Below are positions 37,571 to 47,905 of a DNA stretch of 64,000 bases, in pieces (the first letter of the stretch is position 1; every line of letters starts with the position of its first letter). A program made the translations under genes and the position numbers. This stretch comes from Acinetobacter suaedae (GTDB taxonomy: Bacteria > Pseudomonadota > Gammaproteobacteria > Pseudomonadales > Moraxellaceae): positions 682,001 to 746,000 of the forward strand of contig NZ_CP043909.1 in NCBI RefSeq assembly GCF_008630915.1, in the 5' to 3' direction. Below the pieces are notes generated by a model. The model did not search any database and was not told where the DNA came from. It saw nothing but the letters and a program-made list of their open reading frames with translations.

Positions 37571-39751
37571 TTAAAGTGACGCAAACTCTGTACCATCTTC
37601 ACTTGGCTCATGCCCTAGACTTTGTTTGAGCATACTTAAGCGTGTCAAAATGCTAAGCATAAGTGACAGCTGCTGTAGAATAATCAATGACTTTTGGTCA
37701 TTTTCGTTACTTTCTTTTTGGGTTAAGCGCTGTCTGATGGTTTGTAGCATGTTTTGTGCTGAAAGGTCCGGGACTTCATCTCTAAGTAATGCGCCTTGAA
37801 TATCATCCAAAGCTTGATCTAATAGGTCAAGAACTTCTTGGTCCTGTATTTGTTCACGATGTGCACCGAGTGCTGCGATATAACTTAAAAAAGTATGGCT
37901 TAGACATAAGAATTCAAAAGCTTGGGCTTTTTGAGTGCTGTCAATATTAGGCTCCGTAGCCAACGTAGAAATTAAAGAAGCAACTTCAGCATCGGTATTA
38001 TGTGCTGCGCGTCGAACCACTCGATAATTGAGGGCATTGTTGCGACCTTGGTGGTATTGGGTGACGACTTCAGCTAAATATTGGCATTGAGCTTGTAAAG
38101 CACGTCGAATTGAACGTGGAAGTCTACGGAATTTCCAATCTGGCCAAATAAAGCTGACACCAAACCATGCCAATGCACAGCCGATAATTGTGTCAATAAA
38201 ACGAGGAAATCCTGCGGCAAATGCTGAACCATCCAAGTTGAAATTAATTAAAGCAAGGATGGTAATAAATGCAGTGGCTTGAGCATATTGTTTACTTCGT
38301 AATTCAAAGAACAAAATGCCGCTCAACACCAGCATGACCAGTTGACCTTCGAGTGAAGGAATAAAATAGATAATGGCAAGACCGACGATGATCCCAACCA
38401 AAGTACCAATAATTCGTAAATACAATCGACGTTTAGTCGCATTAAAGTTAGGTTGGCAAACAAACAGTGCTGTCAATAAAATCCAATATCCATAAGCAAT
38501 ATTGGTCATTTGGATAAAGACATAACCTATAAAAAGTACAATCGATAATCGAATGGCATGTCGGAATAAAACAGATTCAGGGGTAAGGTTTTGTTTAATA
38601 CGAACAACAATATCTTTCATGCCTTTGAGATCATCATCTTTGAGTTGATGCTCAGGCTGTTGTGCATTATCTAAAACGAGATTTCGTTCGGTTTCTAAGT
38701 TTTGTAATTGTGCATCGATCGATTTAAGGTTTTGGTAGAGTGCAAACAAGGCATTGATCCGAACTTGATCATATAATCCATCTTTACGAAGCTTTTCCAA
38801 GGACAATCTTAAATTTTCAAAGCTATGTTTAAAGCGTTTGTTATGCGTGTAGCGAGTACGACTTAATATGGATTGAGCTAAATCCTGACAAGCCTTACCT
38901 TGAATAGATAGAATTCGTTGAAAGCGGAATAAAATATCACTGTGTTGGAAGACTTTGGTCAGCTTTTGATAGTCAATATGTGCTGAATCTGCACGTTCAT
39001 GAATGTCTTGTGCAACAAAATAGTATTGGAGACTTCTACGTGTATCTTTTTGTCCTCGGTCGCCTTTGAGTCTGGTTAATAGTGCAACGCGTAAGTTGTT
39101 GAAAAGTCCAATGAGTTTACTGTTCTCCATGGACAAATCAATCATACTTTGTTGATAACTGGATGGCGTCATATCTACATCAAATAAGTTTGACTTAGCA
39201 TAAAGGAAACCGCCTAAAGCATTATAGGACGCAGCAAGTTGATCTTGTAATTGGCGAACCGGAAATAATAAAAAGCTAATGGTGGAAAGCAAACCATACC
39301 AAGCAGCACCGACGACCAAAAGTGCAGGTTGCAGATACCACTCTTCAAATAGATCTACACCCAACATGGTATAGACAGAGATTACCAGACAACCATAGGC
39401 AATCGTGGCATAGCGGCGCCCAAGTGAACCTAATAGAATCCAACCGATGCATGAGGCGATTAAACCAATTGCGAAAGCAATTGGATAAGGGAAGAGTAGT
39501 TGAACTGACGCCGCGGTAATAAAGAAACCGATATAAGTATAAATCAGGTTCAGTAGACGAACTGAAAAGCGATCGTCAATATCACTAATTGCTGCGGCTA
39601 CGACACCCAGCGTAAGTGGTATGGTCGCGAGTTGGTAGTCGAGCAAATAAGGAACGAAAGCGGTTCCTGTAAAAGCAATTAACATCCGTACGTTATACAT
39701 AAACGTGGTGTTGTAGGTCGCTTGTCTTAAGCGTTTTAACCCAGAATTCAA
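37571..39751 (-). CDS. yccS: FUSC-family inner-membrane protein YccS
   Basis: The 726-residue product matches E. coli YccS along its length: IPLTLGVVAAAISDIDDR, RLKGDRGQKDTRRSLQYYFVAQDIHERA, YGYWILLTALFVCQPN and GCALAWFGVSFIWPDWKFR. It has two membrane modules with a cytoplasmic domain after each, as in FUSC (fusaric acid resistance) transporters. The start is a TTG codon at 39751 (MNSGLKRLRQ), supported by GAAGGA with 6-base spacing and alignment to the YccS N-terminus. The substrate is unknown. Confidence 0.88.
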   Translation of the reverse strand: MNSGLKRLRQATYNTTFMYNVRMLIAFTGTAFVPYLLDYQLATIPLTLGVVAAAISDIDDRFSVRLLNLIYTYIGFFITAASVQLLFPYPIAFAIGLIASCIGWILLGSLGRRYATIAYGCLVISVYTMLGVDLFEEWYLQPALLVVGAAWYGLLSTISFLLFPVRQLQDQLAASYNALGGFLYAKSNLFDVDMTPSSYQQSMIDLSMENSKLIGLFNNLRVALLTRLKGDRGQKDTRRSLQYYFVAQDIHERADSAHIDYQKLTKVFQHSDILFRFQRILSIQGKACQDLAQSILSRTRYTHNKRFKHSFENLRLSLEKLRKDGLYDQVRINALFALYQNLKSIDAQLQNLETERNLVLDNAQQPEHQLKDDDLKGMKDIVVRIKQNLTPESVLFRHAIRLSIVLFIGYVFIQMTNIAYGYWILLTALFVCQPNFNATKRRLYLRIIGTLVGIIVGLAIIYFIPSLEGQLVMLVLSGILFFELRSKQYAQATAFITILALINFNLDGSAFAAGFPRFIDTIIGCALAWFGVSFIWPDWKFRRLPRSIRRALQAQCQYLAEVVTQYHQGRNNALNYRVVRRAAHNTDAEVASLISTLATEPNIDSTQKAQAFEFLCLSHTFLSYIAALGAHREQIQDQEVLDLLDQALDDIQGALLRDEVPDLSAQNMLQTIRQRLTQKESNENDQKSLIILQQLSLMLSILTRLSMLKQSLGHEPSEDGTEFASL

Positions 39752-39893
39752 GGTTGATCCTTCTTGTATTTTGCAATCAAATTATTCTGCGTGCTATGAA
39801 TGTTTATCGACGATTAACAGACAGTATTATTATGCACAAATTCATGTGAGAGTGTTAAGCTTGCACATGAATAAACTTGAATAGTAGAGCATT

Positions 39894-41105
39894 ATGCAGA
39901 TAGAGCAAACCAATCAACGTCAATATTCAACAACATGGATTATGTTACTTGCTTTATTAACGGCTTTGGGACCTTTATCTATTGATATGTATCTGCCAGC
40001 CTTACCTCAAATGGCGGATGAGTTTGGGGTAAGTACCCAAATGGTGGCCAATACTCTACCAGCTTACTTTTTAGGGCTTGCCATCGGGCAGCTTTTTTAT
40101 GGACCTGTTAGTGATCGTATAGGTCGAAAAACACCCTTATATTTTGGGTTGACTCTCTATGTGATTGCCAGTTTAGCCTGTGTATTAGTTACGAATGAAT
40201 GGGCGTTGATCGTTGCACGTATCTTTCAGGCGTTGGGGGGCTGTGTTGGCGTCGTGATTGCTAGAGCTGCGATTCGAGATCGTTTAGATGTGCAAGGTTC
40301 AGCGCAAGCTTTTTCGAGCATGATGATTGTGATGGGATTGGCACCGATTTTGGCACCGATTTTTGGCGCATGGATTTTAATTTTCTTTCCATGGCAGTTT
40401 ATTTTTGTTTGTTTGGCTGTGATTGGGGTAATTTGTGGATTATGTGTGCACTTTTTCTTTAAAGAATCACTACCTGTAGAGCGCCGTTTAAAGTTATCCA
40501 CTTATCAAGTGACTACACTTTACGCTGCTATTTTTAAGGATCAAAGTTTTAGAATCCCGATGTTGGCTGGATGTCTGACAGGTGCAGCATTATTTTGTTA
40601 TATCAGTTCTGCTTCTGCGGTATTCATGGGGCAATATGGGTTGTCACAACAACAGTTCTCATATGCTTTTGCCTTTAATGCCGCAGGTATTATGTTGATG
40701 TCCTCGCTGAATAAGCATTTGAATACGCGAATGGGTGTGTTTCCTCGTTTAGTGCTTGGTGGTTCAATCCAGTGCTTTGGAGCAGTTTGCGTGGTGAGTG
40801 CTGGTTTGATGGCTAATGCGCCATTGTGGTTTTTAATGTCAGGCTTATTTTTGGTTGTTTCTGGTATAGGTTTGACTGGTCCGAATGCAATGGCATTGGC
40901 AATGTCTGAACAAGGTGCTCGCGCAGGTACGGCGAGTGCGATTATGGGCAGTATGCAGTTTGCATGTGGTTTGTTGGGTGGGGTTATTTTAAATTTCCTG
41001 CTTTGGAAAGCATCACTCAACATGGGGGTGATGATGTTGATGTTTACCAGCCTTGGATTATTGATGATTTTTAAAGTAGGACAACAACAACGAGCTTCAG
41101 TTTAG
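39894..41105 (+). CDS. Bcr/CflA-family multidrug efflux transporter (MFS)
   Basis: This is a 12-helix proton-driven exporter of the major facilitator superfamily, 403 residues. It has MLPALPQMADEF-like MYLPALPQMADEFG, the A-motif GPVSDRIGRKTPLYFG, GCVGVVIARAAIRD, and GPNAMALAMSEQGARAGTASAIMG, all typical of the Bcr/CflA group. It likely expels drugs such as bicyclomycin or sulfonamides. It is divergent from yccS. Confidence 0.85.
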   Translation: MQIEQTNQRQYSTTWIMLLALLTALGPLSIDMYLPALPQMADEFGVSTQMVANTLPAYFLGLAIGQLFYGPVSDRIGRKTPLYFGLTLYVIASLACVLVTNEWALIVARIFQALGGCVGVVIARAAIRDRLDVQGSAQAFSSMMIVMGLAPILAPIFGAWILIFFPWQFIFVCLAVIGVICGLCVHFFFKESLPVERRLKLSTYQVTTLYAAIFKDQSFRIPMLAGCLTGAALFCYISSASAVFMGQYGLSQQQFSYAFAFNAAGIMLMSSLNKHLNTRMGVFPRLVLGGSIQCFGAVCVVSAGLMANAPLWFLMSGLFLVVSGIGLTGPNAMALAMSEQGARAGTASAIMGSMQFACGLLGGVILNFLLWKASLNMGVMMLMFTSLGLLMIFKVGQQQRASV

Positions 41106-41154
41106 AAGGCTATAGATTTCTATAGCCTTTAACTGGGATTGTTCTGAGCTTTAA

Positions 41155-41862
41155 TTAATCATCAAGAAACACAGTGAAATTTTCAACTGGCTCACGGGGG
41201 GTGATGAATGTATTCACAATATGTTCAGGATCGGCATAACCAAGAGCAACAGCACAAACAAGCTCTTCATCTTCTGGGGCACCCAAAACATCTAAAACGA
41301 TTGGGTGAAAATGATTCCATGCAGCTTGGGGGCAAGTATCCAAGTCTCGTGCTTTAGCTGCAACCATGACATTTTGAATCATCATGGAGATATCCATTTT
41401 TGAACCAATACCCATTGCTTTATTTACGGTGAAATATAGACCGACAGGTGCATCAAATAATTGGAAATTACGCAATTGCTGCGCAGCCATCTTTTCTTTT
41501 TCACCCTTTTGAATACCTAATAAGCCATAAAGTCCCCAACCATTTTCACGACGGCGGTCAATGAAAGGTGAAATCCATGTTTCAGGGTAATAGGCAAAAG
41601 TTTCTTTGTACTGAGATGCAAGTGCAGGGTTTTGTTGTGATTCAACTTGGGCAGTACAAACACGGTCAATCATTTCCGCACGTTTTTTTCCAGTGATGAC
41701 ATAAACCTTCCAAGGCTGAGTATTGGTGCCTGATGGGGCACGACAGGCAACATCAAGGATATCTTTGATAATTTGCTGCTCAACAGGGCGGTCTAAAAAT
41801 GCACGTACAGAATGACGAGATCGAATTGCCTCATCCACGTAACGGACTTGTTCCATGTTCAT
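41155..41862 (-). CDS. Nitroreductase-family flavoprotein
   Basis: The 235-residue product is an FMN-dependent nitroreductase. The FMN-binding pattern RHSVRAFLDRPV (16-27), APSGTNTQPWKVYVITG (about 41-57) and DTCPQAAW, with ALGYADPEH at the end, are typical. It reduces nitro groups or quinones with NAD(P)H; the physiological substrate is unknown. A GAGG site precedes the ATG by eight bases. It converges on the Bcr/CflA gene. Confidence 0.85.
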   Translation of the reverse strand: MNMEQVRYVDEAIRSRHSVRAFLDRPVEQQIIKDILDVACRAPSGTNTQPWKVYVITGKKRAEMIDRVCTAQVESQQNPALASQYKETFAYYPETWISPFIDRRRENGWGLYGLLGIQKGEKEKMAAQQLRNFQLFDAPVGLYFTVNKAMGIGSKMDISMMIQNVMVAAKARDLDTCPQAAWNHFHPIVLDVLGAPEDEELVCAVALGYADPEHIVNTFITPREPVENFTVFLDD

Positions 41863-42286
41863 AAAAAATGCCTCTTTATTTTCGAATCTTTCTCATGTGA
41901 TGAGACTATAAAGCAATATTTCTATTTTGCGGATGATTTTTTGAGCATGGTTAATGTGTTGGGTGAAAAATAGACGCTCTTGTGTTGTGGTTAATGATTT
42001 GAGCACGTTTTTTGAGCTGTTCAATATTTGCATGAAAAAGAATTTTATTTATAACATTATGAAAAAGATAAATTATTTTTGTTGGGGTGTTAAGTGTGCT
42101 GTGTTTATTCGCATAAAAAAGTACACACGATATCCTAAATTTATGCATAATACGCCCTTTTTAAAAAACCGATTAGACTTTCCTTGCTGATTTGAGTGGG
42201 GGAGATTTTCTATACAAAGCATTTTAATTTTTGAATTTTATGCTTTGGGAAAACGTGGAAATATACACTGGATAAAGGAGCTTCTT
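41863..42286. other. 424-base intergenic region upstream of the dcaP-like gene
   Basis: No gene is supported here; the short frames on both strands are antiparallel and lack ribosome sites. An inverted repeat CAAAGCAT (42215-42222) with ATGCTTTG (42240-42247), with an AT-rich loop of 17 bases, lies in the probable 5' leader of the porin gene. No clear promoter hexamers are seen. Confidence 0.4.
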
Positions 42287-43627
42287 ATGAGTTTAACTCT
42301 CATCCGCAAGCCGTTCGTAATACAAGGTTTAGCAATTGTTGTTGCGACCTTAATGATGGACACCGCTCACGCCATGACTGAGCAAGAGCAAATTCAACAA
42401 CTTCGTGCTGAAGTGAGTGAATTAAGGGCTTTACTAGAACAATATGTTTCACAACCAAAACAAGAAAATGTTGCCCCTCAAGTTATTGCACAATCTGCAT
42501 CTGTTACAACACAAAATCAAAATGTTAAAGTTGTAGATACAGAGCTAGCAAAAAAATCTCCACTCGCAATGCAAACTGCCTCTGGTGCGCAAGTTAAACT
42601 CTATGGTTTTTTACGTGGTGATGCATCTTATCAAGTAAAAGGTGGTGATGGGATTTTTAACCGCATCAATAAAGTAGACTTGGAAGGTGCAGAAAAAAAT
42701 CGTGACCGTTTCTATAGCACAGCCACTGTAACGAGACTAGGTCTTGATTTTAAAGCGCCTGTTGAAGGTGCTGATGTGGGTGGAAAGTTAGAGGTTGATT
42801 TTCGTGGGGGAAGTAATAATGACACGATCCGTATTCGTCATGCCTACTTAACCATGAATGATTGGCTATTTGGTCAAACCACATCGACATTCTTAGCAAC
42901 TGATTTACAGCCAGAAATGCTTGATTTTAACTCGCCATTAGGGATTGGTACTTATCGTACGCCAATGGTGCGTTACAGTAATAAATTAAATCCAGATATA
43001 AGTTATGCCATTGCTTTAGAAAAAGGCAATGATGATAATCGACTACCAGCGCTAAGCTCTAAACTGAAATATGATTTTGCAGAAGGGAAAGGTACGACTT
43101 CTGTACGTGCTTTATTGACAGAAGCACGTAGTAAAGTTGCTTTTAACAAAGATAACATGCAAATCAGCCGTAATGATTCAGATTTAGGCTGGGGTGTTGC
43201 AGTGGGTGCAAAATATAAATTCACAGATGCATTACAAGCGATGGTTGACTATTCGCATGTCAAAGGTGACAGTAAATTTTTACTGTATACCAACAATGCT
43301 TTTAATGTGAATCCAAACAATATGGGTTTAAATCTGAATGAGTTTGATGCATTGACTGTCGGTACAAGCTATCAAATTACGCCTAAATTGCGTAGTACTT
43401 TAGCTTATGGCGCAATGTTTGCAGATGATAGCAATGACTTTGCTAAACAGGCTGTAACAGATGAAACCCAAAATAAGACTTTGCAACAAGGCTGGTGGAA
43501 CATCATGTATTCGCCTGTCACACCTATTACGTTTGGTCTGGAGTATATCTATGGTGAACGTAAAACCTTTGATGGACAAAAAGGTAAGGATAGCCGTGTA
43601 GGAGCAATGGCACGCTATAACTTCTAG
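42287..43627 (+). CDS. dcaP: DcaP-like outer-membrane porin
   Basis: The 446-residue product has a signal peptide ending DTAHA, then a coiled-coil segment (EQEQIQQLRAEVSELRALLEQ) that precedes the barrel, as in trimeric DcaP of Acinetobacter. The barrel ends GAMARYNF with a terminal Phe. The start at 42287 has an AAAGGAG site; an upstream in-frame start at 42245 would add 14 residues. DcaP passes negatively charged small molecules such as dicarboxylates and beta-lactamase inhibitors. Its barrel domain places it in the outer membrane. Confidence 0.85.
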   Translation: MSLTLIRKPFVIQGLAIVVATLMMDTAHAMTEQEQIQQLRAEVSELRALLEQYVSQPKQENVAPQVIAQSASVTTQNQNVKVVDTELAKKSPLAMQTASGAQVKLYGFLRGDASYQVKGGDGIFNRINKVDLEGAEKNRDRFYSTATVTRLGLDFKAPVEGADVGGKLEVDFRGGSNNDTIRIRHAYLTMNDWLFGQTTSTFLATDLQPEMLDFNSPLGIGTYRTPMVRYSNKLNPDISYAIALEKGNDDNRLPALSSKLKYDFAEGKGTTSVRALLTEARSKVAFNKDNMQISRNDSDLGWGVAVGAKYKFTDALQAMVDYSHVKGDSKFLLYTNNAFNVNPNNMGLNLNEFDALTVGTSYQITPKLRSTLAYGAMFADDSNDFAKQAVTDETQNKTLQQGWWNIMYSPVTPITFGLEYIYGERKTFDGQKGKDSRVGAMARYNF

Positions 43628-43807
43628 CCTATCCTATAGGTGTAATCATCCGTGAAAATGAAACAACTTGATCAATACGACATTCTTACAAAGAACTGTA
43701 TCGTTTTATTAAGTTGATGAAGTTTTCACTCATTTTGAGAGTTACTATTTCATTGTTTATAAGATGGGAAAAACGTCTAAGAGCAAATGAAATAAACGGA
43801 AGAAGAT

Positions 43808-45043
43808 ATGGAATTTACTTTTAATGGTTTTTATACCTTAATTTCAGCGGTTATCGTTTTGTTATTAGGGCGTTTACTCGTCAACAAAATTGATTTTTTA
43901 AAACGTTATAATATTCCCGAGCCAGTCGCTGGTGGTTTGGTTGCTGCAGTATTGTCATTGCTGGTTCATTCATTCTTTGGATACAGTATTACCTTTAGTA
44001 GTCAGTTGCAAACGAGCTTTATGTTGATCTTCTTTGCTTCAATTGGTTTGAGTGCCAATTTTATGAAGTTAAAGGAAGGGGGGATCGGCTTAGTATTGTT
44101 CCTTGGCTGTGTGGCTGCGTATATCGTTGTACAAGATGCTGTAGGAATGAGCTTGGCAACCTTATTGGGGGTTGATCCTCTGATTGGTTTGATCGCTGGT
44201 TCTGTAACCTTAACAGGTGGTCATGGTACTGCGGGTGCTTGGGGTGAGATTTTTGAAACCCAATATGGTATCCAAGGTGCATTGGCATTGGGTATGGCGA
44301 GTGCGACTTTTGGTTTGATTATCGGTGGTATTATCGGTGGACCATTGGCGAAATTATTGATTAACCGTCATAGTTTAGCGCGTGCAAAAACACCAGCACA
44401 GATCGAAGATCGTGATACTCATCCAGATCCACATCCAGAAGATTTAGCACCTTTTGAAAACCCGCATCAAGTTCGTTTGATTACTGCTGATAATGCGATT
44501 ACCACTTTAGGTATGTTTGCTGCCTGTCTTGCATTTGCAGAGTTTATGACGGGATACAGCAAAGGCACATGGTTTGAATTACCAACTTTCGTTTGGGCAT
44601 TAGGTGGTGGTGTTATCCTACGTAATATTTTAGAAAGTGTGTTGAAGGTCGATATTTTTGACCGTGCAATTGACGTATTCGGTAATGCATCACTTTCTTT
44701 ATATTTAGCAATGGCCTTGCTGTCTCTCAAGTTATGGCAATTGGCTGACTTGGCAGGTCCATTGGTGATTATTCTTGCTGCACAAACCTTGGTGATGGCA
44801 CTGTATGCTGCATTTATTACCTTCCGTATCATGGGTAAAAACTACGATGCAGCAGTATTGGCTGCGGGTCATTGCGGTTTTGGTATGGGGGCAACACCAA
44901 CGGCTGTTGCAAACATGCAAGCGATTACCAATATGTACGGACCATCACATAAAGCATTCTTAATTGTTCCATTATGTGGTGCTTTCTTTGTCGATTTAAT
45001 TAACGCAACTGTAATTCAATTGATCTTGAAATTCTTTGCCTAA
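43808..45043 (+). CDS. gltS: Sodium/glutamate symporter GltS
   Basis: This is an inner-membrane sodium-coupled glutamate importer of 411 residues. The tandem motifs LTGGHGTAGAWG (about 136-147) and GHCGFGMGATPTAVANMQ (about 352-369) form the two pore loops of the ESS family. Membrane helices surround them in inverted repeats. A central hydrophilic loop contains a His/Asp-rich stretch (DRDTHPDPHPEDLAP). The gene starts after GGAAGAAGAT and ends at a terminator. Confidence 0.95.
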   Translation: MEFTFNGFYTLISAVIVLLLGRLLVNKIDFLKRYNIPEPVAGGLVAAVLSLLVHSFFGYSITFSSQLQTSFMLIFFASIGLSANFMKLKEGGIGLVLFLGCVAAYIVVQDAVGMSLATLLGVDPLIGLIAGSVTLTGGHGTAGAWGEIFETQYGIQGALALGMASATFGLIIGGIIGGPLAKLLINRHSLARAKTPAQIEDRDTHPDPHPEDLAPFENPHQVRLITADNAITTLGMFAACLAFAEFMTGYSKGTWFELPTFVWALGGGVILRNILESVLKVDIFDRAIDVFGNASLSLYLAMALLSLKLWQLADLAGPLVIILAAQTLVMALYAAFITFRIMGKNYDAAVLAAGHCGFGMGATPTAVANMQAITNMYGPSHKAFLIVPLCGAFFVDLINATVIQLILKFFA

Positions 45044-45051
45044 GTCGGATC

Positions 45052-45076
45052 AAAAGCCCCAAATGGGGCTTTTTTG
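45052..45076 (+). terminator. gltS terminator
   Basis: AAAAGCCCC, loop AAAT, and GGGGCTTTTTT form a 9-bp stem followed by T residues, eight bases after the gltS stop. Confidence 0.9.
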
Positions 45077-45138
45077 ATTCATCCATTGTTAATCGTCTAT
45101 GTAGATATTTACATAGCATATGCAAAAGCGAATAAGTG

Positions 45139-46614
45139 ATGAATGAACAATTAAATGCCACACTCATGTCGTGGGTACAATACTTGAATGATCCGCTGTG
45201 GAATTTCTTGGTTATTTTACTCGTTGCAGTTGGTTTGTTTTATACCTTGATCACAGGTGCAGTACAGTTACGCCTCTTTTTACACAGTATTCGTGTGATG
45301 AAAGGGAGTCGCAAAGAAGGGAAGGATGATCACGGTATTACCCCTTTCCAAGCCTTTGTGACAGGTTTGGCTAGTCGTGTTGGGGTAGGGAATGTTGCAG
45401 GGGTTGCGATCGCGATTGCGATTGGTGGGCCTGGAGCTGTATTTTGGATGTGGTTGACTGCATTTTTAGGGATGAGTTCGGCATTTGTTGAGTCGTCATT
45501 AGCACAGTTATTCAAAGTCCGTGATCACCAAAATAAACAATTCCGCGGTGGACCTGCTTACTACATTACCCAAGGTTTAAAACAAAAATGGCTTGGTGTG
45601 GTGTTCGCGCTTTCACTTATTCTTGCTTATGGTTTTGTTTTCAATGCGGTACAAGCAAATGCAATTATTGGTGCAACTTCACATGCTTGGGGTTGGGATA
45701 AAGCAAATCTCATTATGGGATTAGGTGGACTCGATTTAGAAGTTTCATGGCTTGGAATCGTACTGGTCATTATGACAGGATTGGTCATCTTTGGTGGTAT
45801 CAAGCGTATCGCTAAAGTTGCTGAAAAAATCGTTCCTTTTATGGCGCTACTTTATATTTTAGTTGCGTTATACATTGCGATGATTAATTTCCCAATGTTG
45901 CCTGAAATTTTCAAATTGATTTTCACCAAAGCATTTGAATTTGAAGCGGCAGCAGGCGGTTTCTTTGGTGCAATGATTTCTATGGCAATGATGATGGGAA
46001 TCAAACGTGGTTTGTTCTCAAATGAAGCTGGTATGGGTTCTGCACCGAATGCCGCAGCAGCATCAGATGTTAAACATCCTGTAAATCAAGGCTTGGTACA
46101 AATGCTGGGGGTATTTGTTGATACGTTCGTGGTTTGTTCGTGTACAGCTATTATTATCATGGTTTCAGGTTTGTATCATGAGGCTGGGTTTGAAGGTGTG
46201 ACCTTAACTCAAAAAGCCTTAGAGAGTCAGATCGGAAGTTGGGGCGGTGGTTTCCTAGCGGTGCTGTTGTTCTTATTTGCGTTTAGTTCGATTATTGGTA
46301 ACTATGCTTACGCAGAAAGTAACGTACAATTTATCAATAACAATCCAACAATCATGTTCATTTTCCGAGTATTGGTGTTGGTCATGGTGTACTTTGGTGC
46401 AATCACCAGCGTTCCATTGGTTTGGTCAATGGCTGATTTATCTATGGGACTAATGGCAACCATTAACTTGATTGCAATTTTATTGCTCACGCCAATCTTA
46501 TTGATTTTATTAAGAGATTACCTATCTCAGCTTAAAAAGGGTGTTAAAGAACCTGAGTTTAAGCTGGATCAGTATCCAGAATTGAAGAAAAAAGTCGATT
46601 CGGATATTTGGTAA
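45139..46614 (+). CDS. Alanine/glycine:cation symporter (AGCS family)
   Basis: The 491-residue protein is a sodium- or proton-coupled alanine/glycine importer. It shows the AGCS pattern AFVTGLASRVGVGNVAGVAIAIAIGGPGAVFWMW and GMGSAPNAAAAS, with 10-11 membrane helices and FRGGPAYYITQGL. The start is taken at ATG 45139; a GTG precedes it directly. It stands between gltS and the patatin-like gene, each with a terminator. Confidence 0.88.
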   Translation: MNEQLNATLMSWVQYLNDPLWNFLVILLVAVGLFYTLITGAVQLRLFLHSIRVMKGSRKEGKDDHGITPFQAFVTGLASRVGVGNVAGVAIAIAIGGPGAVFWMWLTAFLGMSSAFVESSLAQLFKVRDHQNKQFRGGPAYYITQGLKQKWLGVVFALSLILAYGFVFNAVQANAIIGATSHAWGWDKANLIMGLGGLDLEVSWLGIVLVIMTGLVIFGGIKRIAKVAEKIVPFMALLYILVALYIAMINFPMLPEIFKLIFTKAFEFEAAAGGFFGAMISMAMMMGIKRGLFSNEAGMGSAPNAAAASDVKHPVNQGLVQMLGVFVDTFVVCSCTAIIIMVSGLYHEAGFEGVTLTQKALESQIGSWGGGFLAVLLFLFAFSSIIGNYAYAESNVQFINNNPTIMFIFRVLVLVMVYFGAITSVPLVWSMADLSMGLMATINLIAILLLTPILLILLRDYLSQLKKGVKEPEFKLDQYPELKKKVDSDIW

Positions 46615-46627
46615 TGTTCTAAGTCGT

Positions 46628-46652
46628 AAAGCTCCTTTCGAGGAGCTTTTTT
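46628..46652 (+). terminator. Terminator after the AGCS symporter
   Basis: AAAGCTCCT, loop TTCG, and AGGAGCTTT form a 9-bp stem followed by T residues. Confidence 0.85.
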
Positions 46653-46753
46653 ATGCCGTTTTGCTGTCAAAATACAAAAAATTGCTACAGTATTTTCACA
46701 ATCGAGCCGTTAAAATTTGCTCGGAAATTGCGTGGAAATGGCCCAGATTGCGT

Positions 46754-47704
46754 ATGAAACAGCTTGGATTATGGATGTTTGTTATACTGATGATAACCTT
46801 GGTTGGTTGTCAAACAACTGCACATATATCTCCAGTTGTGGAAGACGCTCAAACGCGTGTTGTAGAACAACCCTTTGCTCAAATTAAACAACAAAAACGC
46901 CCTGTCGTCGCATTGGTTTTAGGCAGTGGCGGTGCGCGAGGTTATGCACATATTGGTGTGATTGAGGTGTTAGAGCAACATGGCATTCGTCCTGATTTAA
47001 TCGTAGGAACCAGTGCTGGAAGTATTGTAGGTTCAATCTATGCCAGTGGAAAAAGTGCTGCTGAGTTACGTGAGATTGCACTCAAATTAAAAGCCAATGA
47101 TGTACGTGATGTGAGTGTCAGTTTAAAAGGTTTCTTCGATGGGAAAAAAGTTGAGGATTATGTCAATGAGCAAGTCCAAAATACACCATTACAGCGCCTT
47201 AAGATCCCGATGTATGTGGTCGCAACTGAACTGAAAGAAGGAACTAAAACTGTCTTTAATTATGGCAACACTGGGCAGGCAGTACGTGCTTCGGCTTCGA
47301 TTCCAAGTATGTTTGTTCCGATCAAAATTGGTCACAACGAATATGTTGATGGTGGTTTGGTAAGTCCTGTACCTGTTCAAGTTGCACGAGATTTGGGGGC
47401 GGATATTGTCATTGCGGTGGATATTTTGGCGCAACCCGTCCATACAGAAACGACCAATGTTTGGGGGCTTTTTAACCAAAATATCAATATCATGCAGGGA
47501 CGATTGGCAGAAGAAGAACTTAAATACGCAGATATTGTGATTCAGCCAGACCTACGTGAGAAAGTTCATATTTTTGATGTGAAAGGTCGTGAAATCACCA
47601 TGCAAGCTGGCGTTGATGCTGCGCAAAATAAACTTGCAGATATTCAGTTGGCAATTCAAACCAAGCATTATTCAAAAGAACGTGTGAATGCGCTATTACC
47701 TTAG
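46754..47704 (+). CDS. Patatin-like phospholipase lipoprotein (RssA-like)
   Basis: The 316-residue protein from ATG 46754 has a lipoprotein signal (MKQLGLWMFVILMITLVG then Cys19), so it should be anchored in the envelope. A patatin domain follows with the oxyanion hole GSGGARGYAHIGV, the nucleophile motif GTSAGS and the catalytic DGG (DGGLVSPVP). Such proteins hydrolyse lipid acyl esters. The frame extends upstream to 46661, but the longer form would hide the signal peptide. Confidence 0.82.
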   Translation: MKQLGLWMFVILMITLVGCQTTAHISPVVEDAQTRVVEQPFAQIKQQKRPVVALVLGSGGARGYAHIGVIEVLEQHGIRPDLIVGTSAGSIVGSIYASGKSAAELREIALKLKANDVRDVSVSLKGFFDGKKVEDYVNEQVQNTPLQRLKIPMYVVATELKEGTKTVFNYGNTGQAVRASASIPSMFVPIKIGHNEYVDGGLVSPVPVQVARDLGADIVIAVDILAQPVHTETTNVWGLFNQNINIMQGRLAEEELKYADIVIQPDLREKVHIFDVKGREITMQAGVDAAQNKLADIQLAIQTKHYSKERVNALLP

Positions 47705-47905
47705 TCTCGGATGATGGGGGAAGAAAAAGATCGAAAGATTTTCCCTATAGTGATCAAAACAATAAAAAATGCCTGATAAAACGCTATGAAAATAATGAAA
47801 AAACAGGTAAATAACTACATTAGCAATCCATCAGACTGATTTAAGTTTGAGGTTATAGCATACAACCATCCGTCTATTGCAGCACCACAAGGATAGTTCA
47901 GTACG

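Noticed and set aside
41951..42190. Open frames of 65 and 78 codons on opposite strands upstream of the porin gene
   Set aside because: They overlap each other antiparallel, lack ribosome sites and have low-complexity AT-rich translations with no recognisable domain.
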